Shown: positions 8,808-17,776, counted from the first letter of the stretch. The stretch: 64,000 bases of DNA from Streptomyces lavendofoliae (GCF_014649735.1 NZ_BMTP01000001.1:558001-622000); one strand, 5' to 3'. Notes: generated by a model from the letters alone, not told the origin. Made by a program: numbers and translations.

Positions 8808-10358
8808 ATGTACGGCACCACCAGAACGGCCGCCGCCGCCGTCACCGCCGCCGCGGGCCTGGTCCTCGCCGGGCTGCCCGCGACCACGGCCACCGCCGCG
8901 GCCACGCTCACCAATGCCGGTTTCGAGAGCGGCGCCACCGGCTGGTCCACCTACTCGGCCACCGGCCGGAACAGCGCCTCGTTCACCGAGGCCGGCGGGG
9001 CGAGCGGCACCACCAGGCTCTCCCACTGGTCGTCCTCCGCGTACGCGGTGGAGACCTACCAGTACCTCAGCGGACTCACCGACGGCACGTACACGCTCAG
9101 CGCCCGCGTCCGCTCCAGCGGAGGGCAGAACGCGGCGTACATCGCCCTGCGCAACTGCGGCGGGGCCGAGCAGCGCACCGACCTGCCGCCCACCGCGAAC
9201 GGCGCCTGGATCCGGATCGTCACCTCCGTCAAGGTGACCGGCGGCCAGTGCACCGTCAGCCTCAACTCGGACGCGCACGCGGGAGAGTGGGCCAACTTCG
9301 ACGACATCACCTTCACCCGGGGCACCACGGGCCTCGCGGTCAAGGGCGGCGACCTGTCCACGCTCCCCAAGAACGAGGCCCACGGGGCGGCCTACCGGTA
9401 CGCGAACGGCACGAGCGGCGACGCGATGACCGTCCTGAAGTCCGCCGGTATGAACTACGTCCGCCTGAAGGTCTGGGTGAACCCCGCCGACGGCTACAAC
9501 AACAAGGCCAAGGTGCTCGCCATGGCCAAGCGCGCCAAGGCCCAGGGCATGAAGGTCCTGGTGGACTTCCACTACTCGGACACCTGGGCCGACCCGGGCA
9601 AGCAGTACAAGCCCGCGGCCTGGTCCTCGCACACGTACGAGCAGTTGAGGAAGGACGTGTACGACCACACCCACGACGTCCTCGGCGCGCTCAAGGCGCA
9701 GGGCACGACCGCCGACATGGTGCAGATCGGCAACGAGCTCAACGGCGGCATGCTCTGGGAGGAGGGCCGCACGTCGAACTGGCCGCAGCTGGCCGGCCTG
9801 CTGACGTCCGGCGCGAACGCCGCCAAGGCCGTCTCACCGGCCACGCAGGTGGCCCTGCACCTCGCGAAGGGCGGCGACAACGAGGGCACCCGCTGGTGGT
9901 TCGACCAGGCCGTGGCGTACAAGGTGCCCTTCGACGTCATCGCCCTGTCGTACTACGGCTACTGGCACGGCCCGCTGTCCGGTCTCCAGGCCAACCTCGA
10001 CGACGTCGCCGCCCGTTACGGCAAGCCGGTGCTGGTCGCGGAGACGGCGTACGCGCACACGCTGGCCGACGACGACTTCCTGGAGAACAACGTCGCCACC
10101 GCGGACATCCTCGCGCCCGGCTACCCGGCCACCCCGGCGGGCCAGGCCGCGAACCTGCGGGACGTGATGAACGTCGTGGAGGCGGTGCCGGGCGGCCGGG
10201 GCCTCGGCGTCGTCTACTGGGAGCCCGCCTGGACGGCCGTCACCGGCAGCGGCTGGGACCCGGCCGACCCGGCGTCGGGCAACGCCTGGGAGAACCAGGC
10301 CCTGTTCGACTACGACGGCAGGCTGCTGCCGGCGGCGAACTGGTTCCGCCACCGCTGA
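8808..10358 (+). CDS. Secreted arabinogalactan endo-beta-1,4-galactanase (GH53) with carbohydrate-binding module
   Basis: This is a 516-residue secreted enzyme. A signal peptide (residues 1 to about 31, ending in ATAAA) is followed by a beta-sandwich carbohydrate-binding module of about 140 residues (begins TLTNAGFESGATGW; similar to galactan-binding CBM61-type modules, class not certain). The GH53 catalytic barrel starts near residue 180 (KGGDLSTLPKNEA). The acid/base is Glu310 in IGNELNGG and the nucleophile is Glu412 in LVAETAYAH. It cuts the beta-1,4-galactan side chains of pectin. It lies directly downstream of the GH42 gene and shares its direction. A tandem repeat array begins at its stop codon, followed by a strong terminator. 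Confidence 0.95.
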   Translation: MYGTTRTAAAAVTAAAGLVLAGLPATTATAAATLTNAGFESGATGWSTYSATGRNSASFTEAGGASGTTRLSHWSSSAYAVETYQYLSGLTDGTYTLSARVRSSGGQNAAYIALRNCGGAEQRTDLPPTANGAWIRIVTSVKVTGGQCTVSLNSDAHAGEWANFDDITFTRGTTGLAVKGGDLSTLPKNEAHGAAYRYANGTSGDAMTVLKSAGMNYVRLKVWVNPADGYNNKAKVLAMAKRAKAQGMKVLVDFHYSDTWADPGKQYKPAAWSSHTYEQLRKDVYDHTHDVLGALKAQGTTADMVQIGNELNGGMLWEEGRTSNWPQLAGLLTSGANAAKAVSPATQVALHLAKGGDNEGTRWWFDQAVAYKVPFDVIALSYYGYWHGPLSGLQANLDDVAARYGKPVLVAETAYAHTLADDDFLENNVATADILAPGYPATPAGQAANLRDVMNVVEAVPGGRGLGVVYWEPAWTAVTGSGWDPADPASGNAWENQALFDYDGRLLPAANWFRHR

Positions 10359-10466
10359 GCCGGCCGCTGAGCCCCGGCGCCCACCGCTGAGCCCCGGTGC
10401 CAGCCGCTGAGCCGCCTCGCCCACCGCTGAGCCCCGGCGCCCAGCTGAGCCGCCTCGCCCACCGAG
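10352..10466 (+). repeat. Degenerate tandem repeat of about 20 bp after the galactanase gene
   Basis: About five to six copies of a unit like CCGCTGAGCCCCGGCGCCCA follow one another. The first copy contains the stop codon of the galactanase gene (CACCGCTGAGCC), so the array looks like repeated duplication of the gene's own 3' end. No open frame or RNA structure of note was seen in it. Confidence 0.75.
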
Positions 10467-10470
10467 CCGC

Positions 10471-10503
10471 GAGGGGCGGGACCCCACCCGGGTCCCGCCC
10501 CTC
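10471..10503. terminator. Bidirectional terminator hairpin (galactanase / ectD)
   Basis: This is a perfect 14-bp stem: GAGGGGCGGGACCC (10471-10484) pairs with 10490-10503 around a 5-base loop. It sits between the convergent galactanase gene and ectD. There is no U-tract, which is normal for Streptomyces terminators. Confidence 0.75.
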
Positions 10504-10522
10504 CGCATGTGCGTCCGGCGCG

Positions 10523-11407
10523 TCACCGCACCGGCGTGAAGTCCCGGGCCCCGATGAACTCCGGGCGCCGGACCGGGGCCGCGAACGGCTCCACCGCCGT
10601 GTTCTCCACGCTGTTGAACACGATGAAGACGTTGCTGCGCGGGAACGGCGTGATGTTGTCGCCCGAGCCGTGCATGGCGTTGCAGTCGAACCAGGTGGCC
10701 GAACCCGCCCGGCCGGTGAACAGCCGGATGCCGTGGGCGTCCGCGAACCGGGTGAGCGCCTCGTCCGACGGGGTGCCCGCGTCCTGCATCTGGAGCGACT
10801 TCTTGTAGTTGTCCTTCGGCGTCTCGCCCGCGCAGCCCAGGAACGTCCGGTGCGACCCCGGCATGATCATCAGGCCGCCGTTGGTGTCGAGGTTCTCGGT
10901 CAGCGCGATCGACACGGACACGGTCCGCATGCGCGGCAGCCCGTCCTCCGCGTGCCAGGTCTCGAAGTCCGAGTGCCAGTAGAAGCCCGAGGCGCCGAAG
11001 CCCGGCTTCACGTTGATCCGCGACTGGTGGACGTACACGTCCGAGCCGAGGATCTCGCGCGCCCGGCCCACCACGCGCTCGTCGCGCACCAGCCGTGCGA
11101 AGACCTCGCTGATCCGGTGCACCTCGAAGACCGACCGCACGTCCTGGGACTTCGGCTCGACGATCGAGCGCTCGTCGGCCCGGATCGCCGGGTCGCCGAC
11201 GAGCCGGTCGAGCTCGGCGCGGTAGACGGCGACCTCCTCCTCGGTGATCAGCTGGTCGACGGCGAGGAAGCCGTCACGCTCGAACGACTCCAGCTCCGGG
11301 GTGAGCGGCCCCCACACGACCGGGTCGCGCCGGGGCGTGACCACCTCGGACGCGCCTCGGGTGGGGTACAGGTCCTGCGTGGTCGTGCTCGTGCTCGTCG
11401 CCGTCAT
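10523..11407 (-). CDS. ectD: Ectoine hydroxylase
   Basis: This is a 294-residue non-heme Fe(II)/2-oxoglutarate dioxygenase that turns ectoine into 5-hydroxyectoine. The EctD signature FYWHSDFETWHAEDGLP is present at residues 142-158, giving iron ligands His145 and Asp147. The third ligand is His246 in CNAMHGSGDN. The gene begins three bases after the ectC stop and is the last of the ect operon. It ends at a strong convergent terminator. The product adds heat and desiccation protection to ectoine. Confidence 0.96.
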   Translation of the reverse strand: MTATSTSTTTQDLYPTRGASEVVTPRRDPVVWGPLTPELESFERDGFLAVDQLITEEEVAVYRAELDRLVGDPAIRADERSIVEPKSQDVRSVFEVHRISEVFARLVRDERVVGRAREILGSDVYVHQSRINVKPGFGASGFYWHSDFETWHAEDGLPRMRTVSVSIALTENLDTNGGLMIMPGSHRTFLGCAGETPKDNYKKSLQMQDAGTPSDEALTRFADAHGIRLFTGRAGSATWFDCNAMHGSGDNITPFPRSNVFIVFNSVENTAVEPFAAPVRRPEFIGARDFTPVR

Positions 11408-11410
11408 GGT

Positions 11411-11809
11411 TCAGTCCTCCTCCGTGAGCAGCGGGTAGACACCGTTCTCGTCGTGGTCCTCCCGCCCGGTGACGGGAGGGTTGAACACGCACACGCACCG
11501 GAAGTCGGTCTTCGGGCGCAGGGTGTGGCGCTCGTGGCCGTCGAGCAGGTACATCGTGCCGGGCTCGATCCAGTGGGTCTCACCCGTCTCGTCGTCGGTC
11601 AGCTCGGCCTCGCCCTCGACGCACAGCACGGCCTCGATGTGGTTGGCGTACCACATGGACGTCTCGGTCCCGGCGTACAGCACGGTCTCGTGCAGCGAGA
11701 AGCCGACCTTCTCCTTGGCGAGCACGATGCGCTTGGACTCCCAGGTACCCGAGGCCGCCTTGACATGGCGCTCGGTGTTCTCGATGTCCTTCAACGATCG
11801 GACGATCAC
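11411..11809 (-). CDS. ectC: L-ectoine synthase
   Basis: This 132-residue cupin-fold cyclase closes N-gamma-acetyl-diaminobutyrate to ectoine with loss of water. It begins with the typical [10 protein letters not shown] and contains the metal-binding cupin segments around [18 protein letters not shown] and [12 protein letters not shown]. Length and sequence are typical of EctC. It lies between ectB (31-base gap) and ectD. Confidence 0.97.
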   Translation of the reverse strand: MIVRSLKDIENTERHVKAASGTWESKRIVLAKEKVGFSLHETVLYAGTETSMWYANHIEAVLCVEGEAELTDDETGETHWIEPGTMYLLDGHERHTLRPKTDFRCVCVFNPPVTGREDHDENGVYPLLTEED

Positions 11810-11840
11810 GGTGGTGCACCTTCCTTCGTACGGGTGGGGG

Positions 11841-13109
11841 TCAGGCGGTCTCGCGGACCGCGCGGGCCAGGGTCCGCAGCCCCTCGTCGAGCTCGTCGGG
11901 CGTGATGGTCAGCGGCGGCAGCAGCTTGACGACCTCGCTCCGCGGGCCCGAGGTCTCGACCAGCAGGCCCAGTTCGAAGGCGCGGGCGCAGACGGCGGAG
12001 GCGCGCGCCTTGTCGGTGAACTCCATGCCCCAGACCAGGCCACGGCCCCGGAAGTGGGCGCCGTAGGCGGAGTTCTCGTCGCAGATGGCCAGCAGCGCCT
12101 GTTCGACCTGCTCGCCGCGCGCGATGGTCTGCTTCTCCATCTGGCCGTCGGCCCAGTAGGTGTCGAGCGCGGCGGTGGCGGTGACGAACGCCGGGTTGTT
12201 GCCCCGGAAGGTGCCGTTGTGCTCGCCGGGACCCCACACGTCCAGCTCCGGCATGAACAGGCACAGCGACATCGGCAGGCCGTAGCCGCTGATGGACTTG
12301 GACAGGGTCACGATGTCGGGGGTGATGCCCGCCTCCTCGAAGGAGAAGAAGGCCCCCGTGCGGCCGCAGCCCATCTGGATGTCGTCGACGATCAGCAGCA
12401 TGTCCTGCCGGTCGCACAGCTCCCGCAGGGCCCGCAGCCACTCGGGCCGGGCGACGTTGATGCCGCCCTCGCCCTGCACGGTCTCGACGATCACGGCGGC
12501 CGGCTTGTTCAGCCCGGAGCCCTGGTCCTCCAGGAGGCGCTCGAACCACAGGAAGTCCGGCACCCGGCCGTCGAGGTAGTTGTCGAACGGCATCGGCGTG
12601 CCGTGCACCAGCGGGATGCCCGCCCCGGCGCGCTTGAACGCGTTGCCGGTGACGGCGAGCGAGCCCAGCGACATGCCGTGGAAGGCGTTGGTGAACGACA
12701 CGATCGACTCGCGCCCCTTCACCTTGCGCGCCAGCTTCAGCGCGGCCTCCACGGCGTTGGTGCCGGTCGGGCCGGGGAACATCACCTTGTACGGCAGGTC
12801 GCGCGGCCGGAGGACCACGTTCTGGAACGACTCCAGGAACGCGCGCTTGGCCGTCGTGGCCATGTCGAGGCCGTGGGTGATGCCGTCCCGCTCGATGTAG
12901 TCGAGCAGCGCGCGTTTCAGCACGGGGTTGTTGTGCCCGTAGTTGAGGGAACCGGCGCCGGCGAAGAAGTCGAGGTAGGTGTGGCCGTCCTCGTCGGTGA
13001 GGCGGGCACCCTGGGCGCGGTCGAAGACGGCGGGCCAACCGCGGCAGTAGCTGCGCACCTCCGACTCCAGGGTCTCGAAGACGCTCAGGGCGGGCGGGGT
13101 GATGGTCAC
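11841..13109 (-). CDS. ectB: Diaminobutyrate-2-oxoglutarate transaminase
   Basis: This is a 422-residue class III PLP aminotransferase. It uses glutamate to convert aspartate semialdehyde into 2,4-diaminobutyrate, the first step of ectoine synthesis. Seen are the [14 protein letters not shown] phosphate-binding segment, the [15 protein letters not shown] loop (Asp for the PLP nitrogen) and the [12 protein letters not shown]chiff-base lysine. It is the second gene of the ectABCD operon. A 166-base G-rich spacer, unusual within this operon, separates it from ectA. Confidence 0.97.
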   Translation of the reverse strand: MTITPPALSVFETLESEVRSYCRGWPAVFDRAQGARLTDEDGHTYLDFFAGAGSLNYGHNNPVLKRALLDYIERDGITHGLDMATTAKRAFLESFQNVVLRPRDLPYKVMFPGPTGTNAVEAALKLARKVKGRESIVSFTNAFHGMSLGSLAVTGNAFKRAGAGIPLVHGTPMPFDNYLDGRVPDFLWFERLLEDQGSGLNKPAAVIVETVQGEGGINVARPEWLRALRELCDRQDMLLIVDDIQMGCGRTGAFFSFEEAGITPDIVTLSKSISGYGLPMSLCLFMPELDVWGPGEHNGTFRGNNPAFVTATAALDTYWADGQMEKQTIARGEQVEQALLAICDENSAYGAHFRGRGLVWGMEFTDKARASAVCARAFELGLLVETSGPRSEVVKLLPPLTITPDELDEGLRTLARAVRETA

Positions 13110-13240
13110 AGCGGTTCGTCTCCTCGTGGGGGTGTCTCGGTCGTACGTGTCGGGCGGCGGGCGGGCGGGAGGGGCGGCGCGGCGCGGGGCGGGCGGGGGT
13201 CCGACGGGGGCCGGGAGGGCGTTCGGCGCGGGTGTTTCCG

Positions 13241-13274
13241 GTTCCGCGCCGGGTGTCGGGTTCCGCGCCGGGTC
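13241..13274 (-). repeat. 15-bp direct repeat in the ectA-ectB spacer
   Basis: GGTTCCGCGCCGGGT occurs at 13241-13255 and again at 13260-13274, just before the ectA stop codon. The rest of the spacer is a G/C-biased tract (13150-13240) with no open frame I can support. Confidence 0.6.
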
Positions 13275-13275
13275 G

Positions 13276-13821
13276 TCAGGTGATCGGGCCGATGCGGTAG
13301 AGCACCTCGGGCTCGTGGCTCCCCTCCGGGAACAGCCCCCCGTCGAACAGCACCTCGCGCTCCAGGGACGCGCCCCGGCGCTCCGCGTACGACGTGAAGA
13401 GCCGGTCGGACGCCGTGTTGTCCGGTGTGACGGTCGTCTCCACGGTGTCGACGCCCTGTCCGGCCACGCGCGCGGTCAGCGCGTCCAGCAGCACACCGGC
13501 CAGCCCCCGGCCGCGGTGCGCCTTGTCCACGGCGACCTGCCAGACGACGAGGGTCCGCGGCCGCTGCGGCCTGACGTACCCCGTGACGAAGGCGATGGGC
13601 TCCCCGTCGGCGCCCCGCGCCACCAGGGACGTGCCGGCGAAGTCACGGCACCACAGGAGATAGCTGTACGAGGAGTTGAGGTCCAGCACCTCGGAGTCGC
13701 GGGCTATGCGCCATATCGCGGCTCCGTCCTCCACTCGTGGGGCGTCGATACCGATGGCCGGTGCGGCCGGTCGGTGGAATTCGTTTCGGGCACCTGCAAG
13801 GTCGGCTTGTGCGGCGGTCAT
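13276..13821 (-). CDS. ectA: L-2,4-diaminobutyric acid acetyltransferase
   Basis: This 181-residue GNAT enzyme acetylates the gamma-amino group of diaminobutyrate using acetyl-CoA. The acetyl-CoA loop is seen in VAVDKAHRGRGLAGVLL, and the EctA-type core SEVLDLNSSYSYLLWCRDFAGTS is split by the family's LNS-Y-Y-L pattern. ATG 13821 gives the usual MTAAQADL N-terminus. An upstream in-frame ATG at 13965 would add 48 residues rich in Cys/Arg that do not fit the family. No clear Shine-Dalgarno is seen. A perfect palindrome sits 19 bases upstream of the start. Confidence 0.95.
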   Translation of the reverse strand: MTAAQADLAGARNEFHRPAAPAIGIDAPRVEDGAAIWRIARDSEVLDLNSSYSYLLWCRDFAGTSLVARGADGEPIAFVTGYVRPQRPRTLVVWQVAVDKAHRGRGLAGVLLDALTARVAGQGVDTVETTVTPDNTASDRLFTSYAERRGASLEREVLFDGGLFPEGSHEPEVLYRIGPIT

Positions 13822-13839
13822 GCGGATTGAACTTACCCA

Positions 13840-13856
13840 GCAATTTCTGAAATTGC
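13840..13856. promoter_or_regulatory. Palindromic operator candidate upstream of ectA
   Basis: GCAATTTCTGAAATTGC has two exact 8-bp arms around one base. It is AT-rich in a very GC-rich genome and lies 19 bases before the ectA start codon. It could be a repressor site or act in the leader RNA. Which protein binds is unknown. Confidence 0.5.
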
Positions 13857-14094
13857 ATCGCCGTATGGGGTTGGGCGAGGCACTGACCTGTGTTATCGCG
13901 CGGGCGCGAGTGCAACGGGGGAGAGTCCGCAGGAGGCCGTTATTTGCCCGGACATGTCCTGGCAAAACGGGCGTGATGTGGAGTCGATCACACGTCGGTA
14001 ACCGGCCTGGCGGGCGCTCGAATTGACCGCGCCGCCCTTATGGAATCTTTGCGTTTAGCCTCGCTGAAACGGGGCAGGAGAACGCGGGAAGTCA
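13857..14094. other. Long intergenic leader between ectA and the LysR gene
   Basis: This stretch holds no open frame with gene-like codon bias. If the promoter near 14115 is real, it is the 5' untranslated leader of ectABCD. It includes short AT-rich patches (for example around 13941-13960 and 14041-14060) unlike the surrounding coding DNA. No recognised RNA family was seen. Confidence 0.4.
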
Positions 14095-14100
14095 CCCCCT

Positions 14101-14130
14101 ATATAACACCCGTGGGTATCCGGGTATCAA
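14101..14130 (-). promoter_or_regulatory. Candidate ectABCD promoter
   Basis: Reading leftward, TTGATA (-35, 14125-14130) and TTATAT (-10, 14101-14106) are 18 bases apart, within the most AT-rich part of the 563-base gap. A start near 14093 would give ectA a 5' leader of about 270 bases. This is a sequence-only proposal. Confidence 0.4.
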
Positions 14131-14384
14131 CACGAATTCCCCATTCAAGTGAAGTCGACGTCATATGATCCCGCGCGGGCCGGCCCCACCGGCGCCGCCC
14201 GCCGCGCCGCGCGCCGTGCCGCCCTCCGCCGCGCCACCTGATGAGTCGTTCCGGTCCTCTCGCCCGTACCTGTGTTTCGACGCCGCGCGCACGCCGGAAG
14301 ACAAGTAGATGCCGGGAAGAAGAGCCGGCCGGGAAGCGGTTGACGACCACAGTGATCATCAACGGTGATGGGTGGGGGTCAGGA

Positions 14385-15389
14385 GTGGAGCTGCGACAGC
14401 TGGAGTGCTTCGTGGCGGTCGCCGAGGAGCTCGGCTTCGGCCGGGCCGCCGAGCGGCTGCACATCGCCCGGGCGGCGGTGAGCCGGCAACTCGCCCTGCT
14501 GGAGACGGAATTGGGCCTGCGGCTCTTCGACCGCTCCCCCCGGCACCTGCGCCTCACGGCCGCGGGCGAGCGACTGCTGCCCGAGGCCCGCGCCGCGCTC
14601 GCCGCCGCCGCCCGGCTCCGGGACACCGCGGCGGGCATCACCGCCGGGACCGAAGGACTCGTCCGGCTCGGCACCTCCAGGTCCTTCGCCGACCGTGTCT
14701 ACCGCGCCCTCGACACGCTGGCCGCCCGCCGCCCCGGACTGCGCGTCCGGCTGGAGCGGGCGCCCCAGGACGCCCGCCTCGCGGCCGTGCGCTCCGGAAC
14801 CTTCGACGCCGCCCTCGTACGCGGCGTGCGGCACGCCGAAGGGGTGGTCCTGCACCCGCTGTGGACGGACGCGCTGGTCGCCGCCCTGCCGGCGGCCCAC
14901 GCGGCGGTGCTCGGCCTCGCCGGCGACGAGCCGCCCAGCCTCGACCGGCTGGCCCGGCTGCCCCTGCGGCTCCCCCCGCGCGCCGCCGACCCCGACTTCC
15001 ACGACCTGGTGACCGCCGCGCTCCCCGACCGGACTCCCGGCCCGTCGTTCACCACCCTCCGGGACGCGCTCACCGAGCTGGCCGCCCACCCGGACCCGTC
15101 CTGGACGGTGTTCCACCCGGCAGGACCGCTCCCACCGACCGGCCGGATCACGTTCCGGGCCCTGCCCGGCCTCACCGTCCCGGTCCTTCTCGCCGTCCCG
15201 GCCGGGCGCCCGCCCACCCCGGCGGTACAGGCGCTGCTCGACGCGCTGGCCGCCACCGGGGCCGCCCCGCACGGCCCCGCCGCCCCGGCGCCCGCGCTCC
15301 CACCGGCGTCCGCGACGACGCCCGCGCCCGTACCGGCCGCCGCGTGCGTGGGCCCATATCCCGGAGCGGTCACGCCCACCCCGGGCTGA
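14385..15389 (+). CDS. LysR family transcriptional regulator
   Basis: This 334-residue protein has an N-terminal winged HTH (VELRQLECFVAVAEELGFGR; AARLHIARAAVSRQLALLE type) and a LysR substrate-binding domain. It ends in a Pro/Ala-rich tail of about 50 residues. The GTG at 14385 begins exactly at the canonical ELRQLE start of LysR proteins. GTG 14352 is a possible alternative. Its 3' end is convergent with a class V aminotransferase gene, and the target genes are not evident. The effector is unknown. Confidence 0.88.
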   Translation: MELRQLECFVAVAEELGFGRAAERLHIARAAVSRQLALLETELGLRLFDRSPRHLRLTAAGERLLPEARAALAAAARLRDTAAGITAGTEGLVRLGTSRSFADRVYRALDTLAARRPGLRVRLERAPQDARLAAVRSGTFDAALVRGVRHAEGVVLHPLWTDALVAALPAAHAAVLGLAGDEPPSLDRLARLPLRLPPRAADPDFHDLVTAALPDRTPGPSFTTLRDALTELAAHPDPSWTVFHPAGPLPPTGRITFRALPGLTVPVLLAVPAGRPPTPAVQALLDALAATGAAPHGPAAPAPALPPASATTPAPVPAAACVGPYPGAVTPTPG

Positions 15390-15436
15390 CCGGTCACGCC
15401 CCCCGGCCGGTCGCGCCCCCCGTGGCGGTCACGCCC
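15366..15436 (+). repeat. Short degenerate repeat at convergent gene ends
   Basis: Four imperfect copies of a CGGTCACGCCC-like unit run through the 3' end of the LysR gene, the 39-base gap and the 3' end of the convergent aminotransferase gene. It may contribute to transcription termination. No perfect hairpin was found. Confidence 0.4.
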
Positions 15437-16532
15437 AGGCTTCGGTGACCGCCCGGCGCGCGCCCGCCACGTCCACCGCCGCGCCGGTCAGCCGGCCGAG
15501 GGCCGTACCGAGCGCCGCCACCGAGGACTCCACGACCTCCCGGTCCGCGTCCGTGCCGTAGTGGTTCACCCGCACCATCTCCTTGGCCAGCGCCCCGCCG
15601 CCCGCCGCCAGGGGCAGCGAGGGGTCCGCGGCCAGGGCGGCGGCCACCAGCCCGGAGGCGTCCACCCCGGCGGGCGTCCGCAGCGTCGTGGCCACCGGGG
15701 CGGCGTCCTTCGCGTCGTACACGTACGGCTCCAGCCCGCCCCCGAGCGCGAGCACCCCCGCGCGGGTGGCCGCCGCGGCCGACGCGTGACGGGCCATCAG
15801 CACGTCCAGGCCCTCCGCCTCGATGCGCTCCAGGCACGCCTCCAGCGCCAGCATCTCCAGCTGGGCCGGGGCGTGCGGCAGCGCCTTGCGACCACCGTCG
15901 ATCCAGCGCTCCTTCCAGTCCAGCAGGGAGAGGTACGAGCGGCGCGGCGCCGCCGGGTTGGCCGCGAACCGCTCCCACGCGCGCGTGCTGACCGACACGG
16001 CCGACACACCCGCCGGGCCGCCCATCGCCTTCTGCGCGCCGATGACGCACAGGTCCACGCCCCAGGCGTCCGGCCGCACCGGCTCGGCGCCGATCGACGC
16101 CACCGCGTCCAGGTGGAACAGCGCGCCGTGCGCCCGGACCACCTCGCCGATCTCCGCGACCGGGTTGGTGTTGCCGGTCGCGGCCTCCGCGTGCACCAGC
16201 GACACGAAGTCGATCTCCGGGTTCCGCTCCAGCGCCCCGGCGATCTCCCCGGCGGTCACCGCCGTGTGGAACGGCACCTCCAGGTCCACCACGGTGGTGC
16301 CGCAGTCGCGCAGCCAGTCGCCGAAGGTCTGCCCGTACGGACCGGTCACCACGTTCAGCGCCGTCGAGCCGGGCCGCGCGCCGCTGCGGATGCACCCCTC
16401 CAGCGGCAGCAGCGCCTCGCCCTGGGCGATCACCACGTCCTGCTCGGTGTCCAGCAGCGCGGCCACCCGCCGCTCGATGGCCGCGAAGCGGTCGGCGGTC
16501 AGCGGAGGCAGGTCGAGGAGGGGGTGCGTCAC
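15429..16532 (-). CDS. Class V aminotransferase (alanine-glyoxylate / pyridoxamine-pyruvate type)
   Basis: This is a 367-residue PLP enzyme. The Schiff-base lysine is Lys168 in IGAQKAMGGPAG. The PLP-binding SLVHAEAATGNTNPV and FHLDAVASIGAEPV segments (Asp pairing with the pyridine nitrogen) are typical of the alanine:glyoxylate / serine:pyruvate / pyridoxamine:pyruvate family. The exact donor and acceptor cannot be read from sequence. It is divergent from an amidohydrolase, with 77 bases between. Confidence 0.85.
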   Translation of the reverse strand: MTHPLLDLPPLTADRFAAIERRVAALLDTEQDVVIAQGEALLPLEGCIRSGARPGSTALNVVTGPYGQTFGDWLRDCGTTVVDLEVPFHTAVTAGEIAGALERNPEIDFVSLVHAEAATGNTNPVAEIGEVVRAHGALFHLDAVASIGAEPVRPDAWGVDLCVIGAQKAMGGPAGVSAVSVSTRAWERFAANPAAPRRSYLSLLDWKERWIDGGRKALPHAPAQLEMLALEACLERIEAEGLDVLMARHASAAAATRAGVLALGGGLEPYVYDAKDAAPVATTLRTPAGVDASGLVAAALAADPSLPLAAGGGALAKEMVRVNHYGTDADREVVESSVAALGTALGRLTGAAVDVAGARRAVTEAWA

Positions 16533-16596
16533 GGGGGGAGCTCTCTTCCGGTGCGTTCACGTACGGACTGCTCCGCCGAGCGTACTTGCGCCCTCG

Positions 16597-16602
16597 TAGA
16601 GT
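16597..16602 (+). promoter_or_regulatory. -10 box of a leaderless transcript
   Basis: TAGAGT ends seven bases before the ATG of the amidohydrolase gene, so transcription would begin at or next to the start codon. There is no Shine-Dalgarno. No good -35 was found. Confidence 0.5.
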
Positions 16603-16609
16603 GCTGCAC

Positions 16610-17695
16610 ATGAGCGTGGTGCTGCATGTGACGGGGCGGGTGCTGGCGGGCCCCGAGGACGTACGGGACGAACTGTGGGTGGTCGACGGGCGGGTCACCT
16701 ACGACCGGCCGGCGCACGCCGGGGACGTCAGGACGGTACGCGGCTGGGCGCTGCCCGGCCTGGTCGACGCGCACTGCCACGTGGGCCTCGACGCCCACGG
16801 CGCCGTGGACGAGGCCACCAGCGAGAAGCAGGCCCTCACCGACCGGGACGCGGGCACCCTGCTGATCCGGGACGCCGGGTCCCCGGCGGACACCCGCTGG
16901 ATCGACGACCGCGACGACCTGCCGAAGATCATCCGGGCCGGCCGGCACATCGCCCGCACCCGCCGCTACATCCGCAACTACGCCCATGAGATCGAGCCCG
17001 CCGACCTCGTCGCGTACGTCGGCCGGGAGGCGCGGCGGGGTGACGGCTGGGTCAAGCTGGTCGGCGACTGGCTGGACCGCGAGAAGGGCGACCTGGGCGC
17101 CTGCTGGCCGCGCGCCGAGGCCGAGGCGGCGATCGCCGAGGCGCACCGGCTGGGCGCGCGCGTCACCGCCCACTGCTTCGCCGAGGAGTCGCTGCGGGAC
17201 CTCGTCGAGGCCGGGATCGACTGCGTCGAGCACGCCACGGGCCTGACCGAGGACACCATCCCGCTGTTCGCCGAGCGCGGCGTCGCCATCGTGCCGACGC
17301 TCGTCAACATCGCCACGTTCCCGAGGCTGGCGGACGGGGGAGAGGCCAAGTTCCCCCGCTGGGCCGGCCACATGCGGCGGCTGCACGAGCGCCGGTACGA
17401 CACCGTGCGCGCCGCGTACGACGCGGGCGTCCCGGTCTTCGTCGGCACCGACGCGGGCGGCTCCCTGGCGCACGGTCTGGTGGCCTCCGAGGTCGCCGAG
17501 CTGGTCAAGGCCGGGATCCCGCCGCTGGAGGCGCTGTCGGCGACGTCCTGGGGGGCCAGGGCCTGGCTGGGACGGCCCGCCCTGGAGGAGGGCGCCCCGG
17601 CCGACCTGGTGGTCTACGACGAGGATCCGCGCGCGGACGTCCGCGTCCTCGCCGCACCCCGGCGGGTGGTCCTCGCCGGCCGCGTCGTCGGATGA
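16610..17695 (+). CDS. Amidohydrolase family protein (imidazolonepropionase/dipeptidase-like)
   Basis: This 361-residue metal-dependent hydrolase has an amidohydrolase barrel. Metal ligands are seen in GLVDAHCHVGLDAHG (HxH), VTAHCFAEE and IDCVEHATGL, and the final metal Asp is in VFVGTDAGGSLAHG. The C-terminal beta domain (EGAPADLVVYDEDPRADVRVL) is typical of cytosine deaminase/imidazolonepropionase-type amidohydrolases. The substrate is unknown. The ATG at 16610 is preceded by a -10 hexamer seven bases away, which supports this start and a leaderless mRNA. Confidence 0.85.
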   Translation: MSVVLHVTGRVLAGPEDVRDELWVVDGRVTYDRPAHAGDVRTVRGWALPGLVDAHCHVGLDAHGAVDEATSEKQALTDRDAGTLLIRDAGSPADTRWIDDRDDLPKIIRAGRHIARTRRYIRNYAHEIEPADLVAYVGREARRGDGWVKLVGDWLDREKGDLGACWPRAEAEAAIAEAHRLGARVTAHCFAEESLRDLVEAGIDCVEHATGLTEDTIPLFAERGVAIVPTLVNIATFPRLADGGEAKFPRWAGHMRRLHERRYDTVRAAYDAGVPVFVGTDAGGSLAHGLVASEVAELVKAGIPPLEALSATSWGARAWLGRPALEEGAPADLVVYDEDPRADVRVLAAPRRVVLAGRVVG

Positions 17696-17776
17696 CGGGC
17701 GCGCCGGCCCCGACCGCCGCCCGGCCCCCGCACCGGCCGTCCGCCGCTCACCGGGTGAGCACCGGTCACCGGCCGC

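Noticed and set aside
10352..10466. CRISPR array
   Set aside because: The repeats are directly adjacent and degenerate with no unique spacers, and no cas gene is present.
13822..13965. 48-residue N-terminal extension of EctA
   Set aside because: The added sequence is Cys/Arg-rich and unlike EctA. The usual MTAAQADL start is at 13821.
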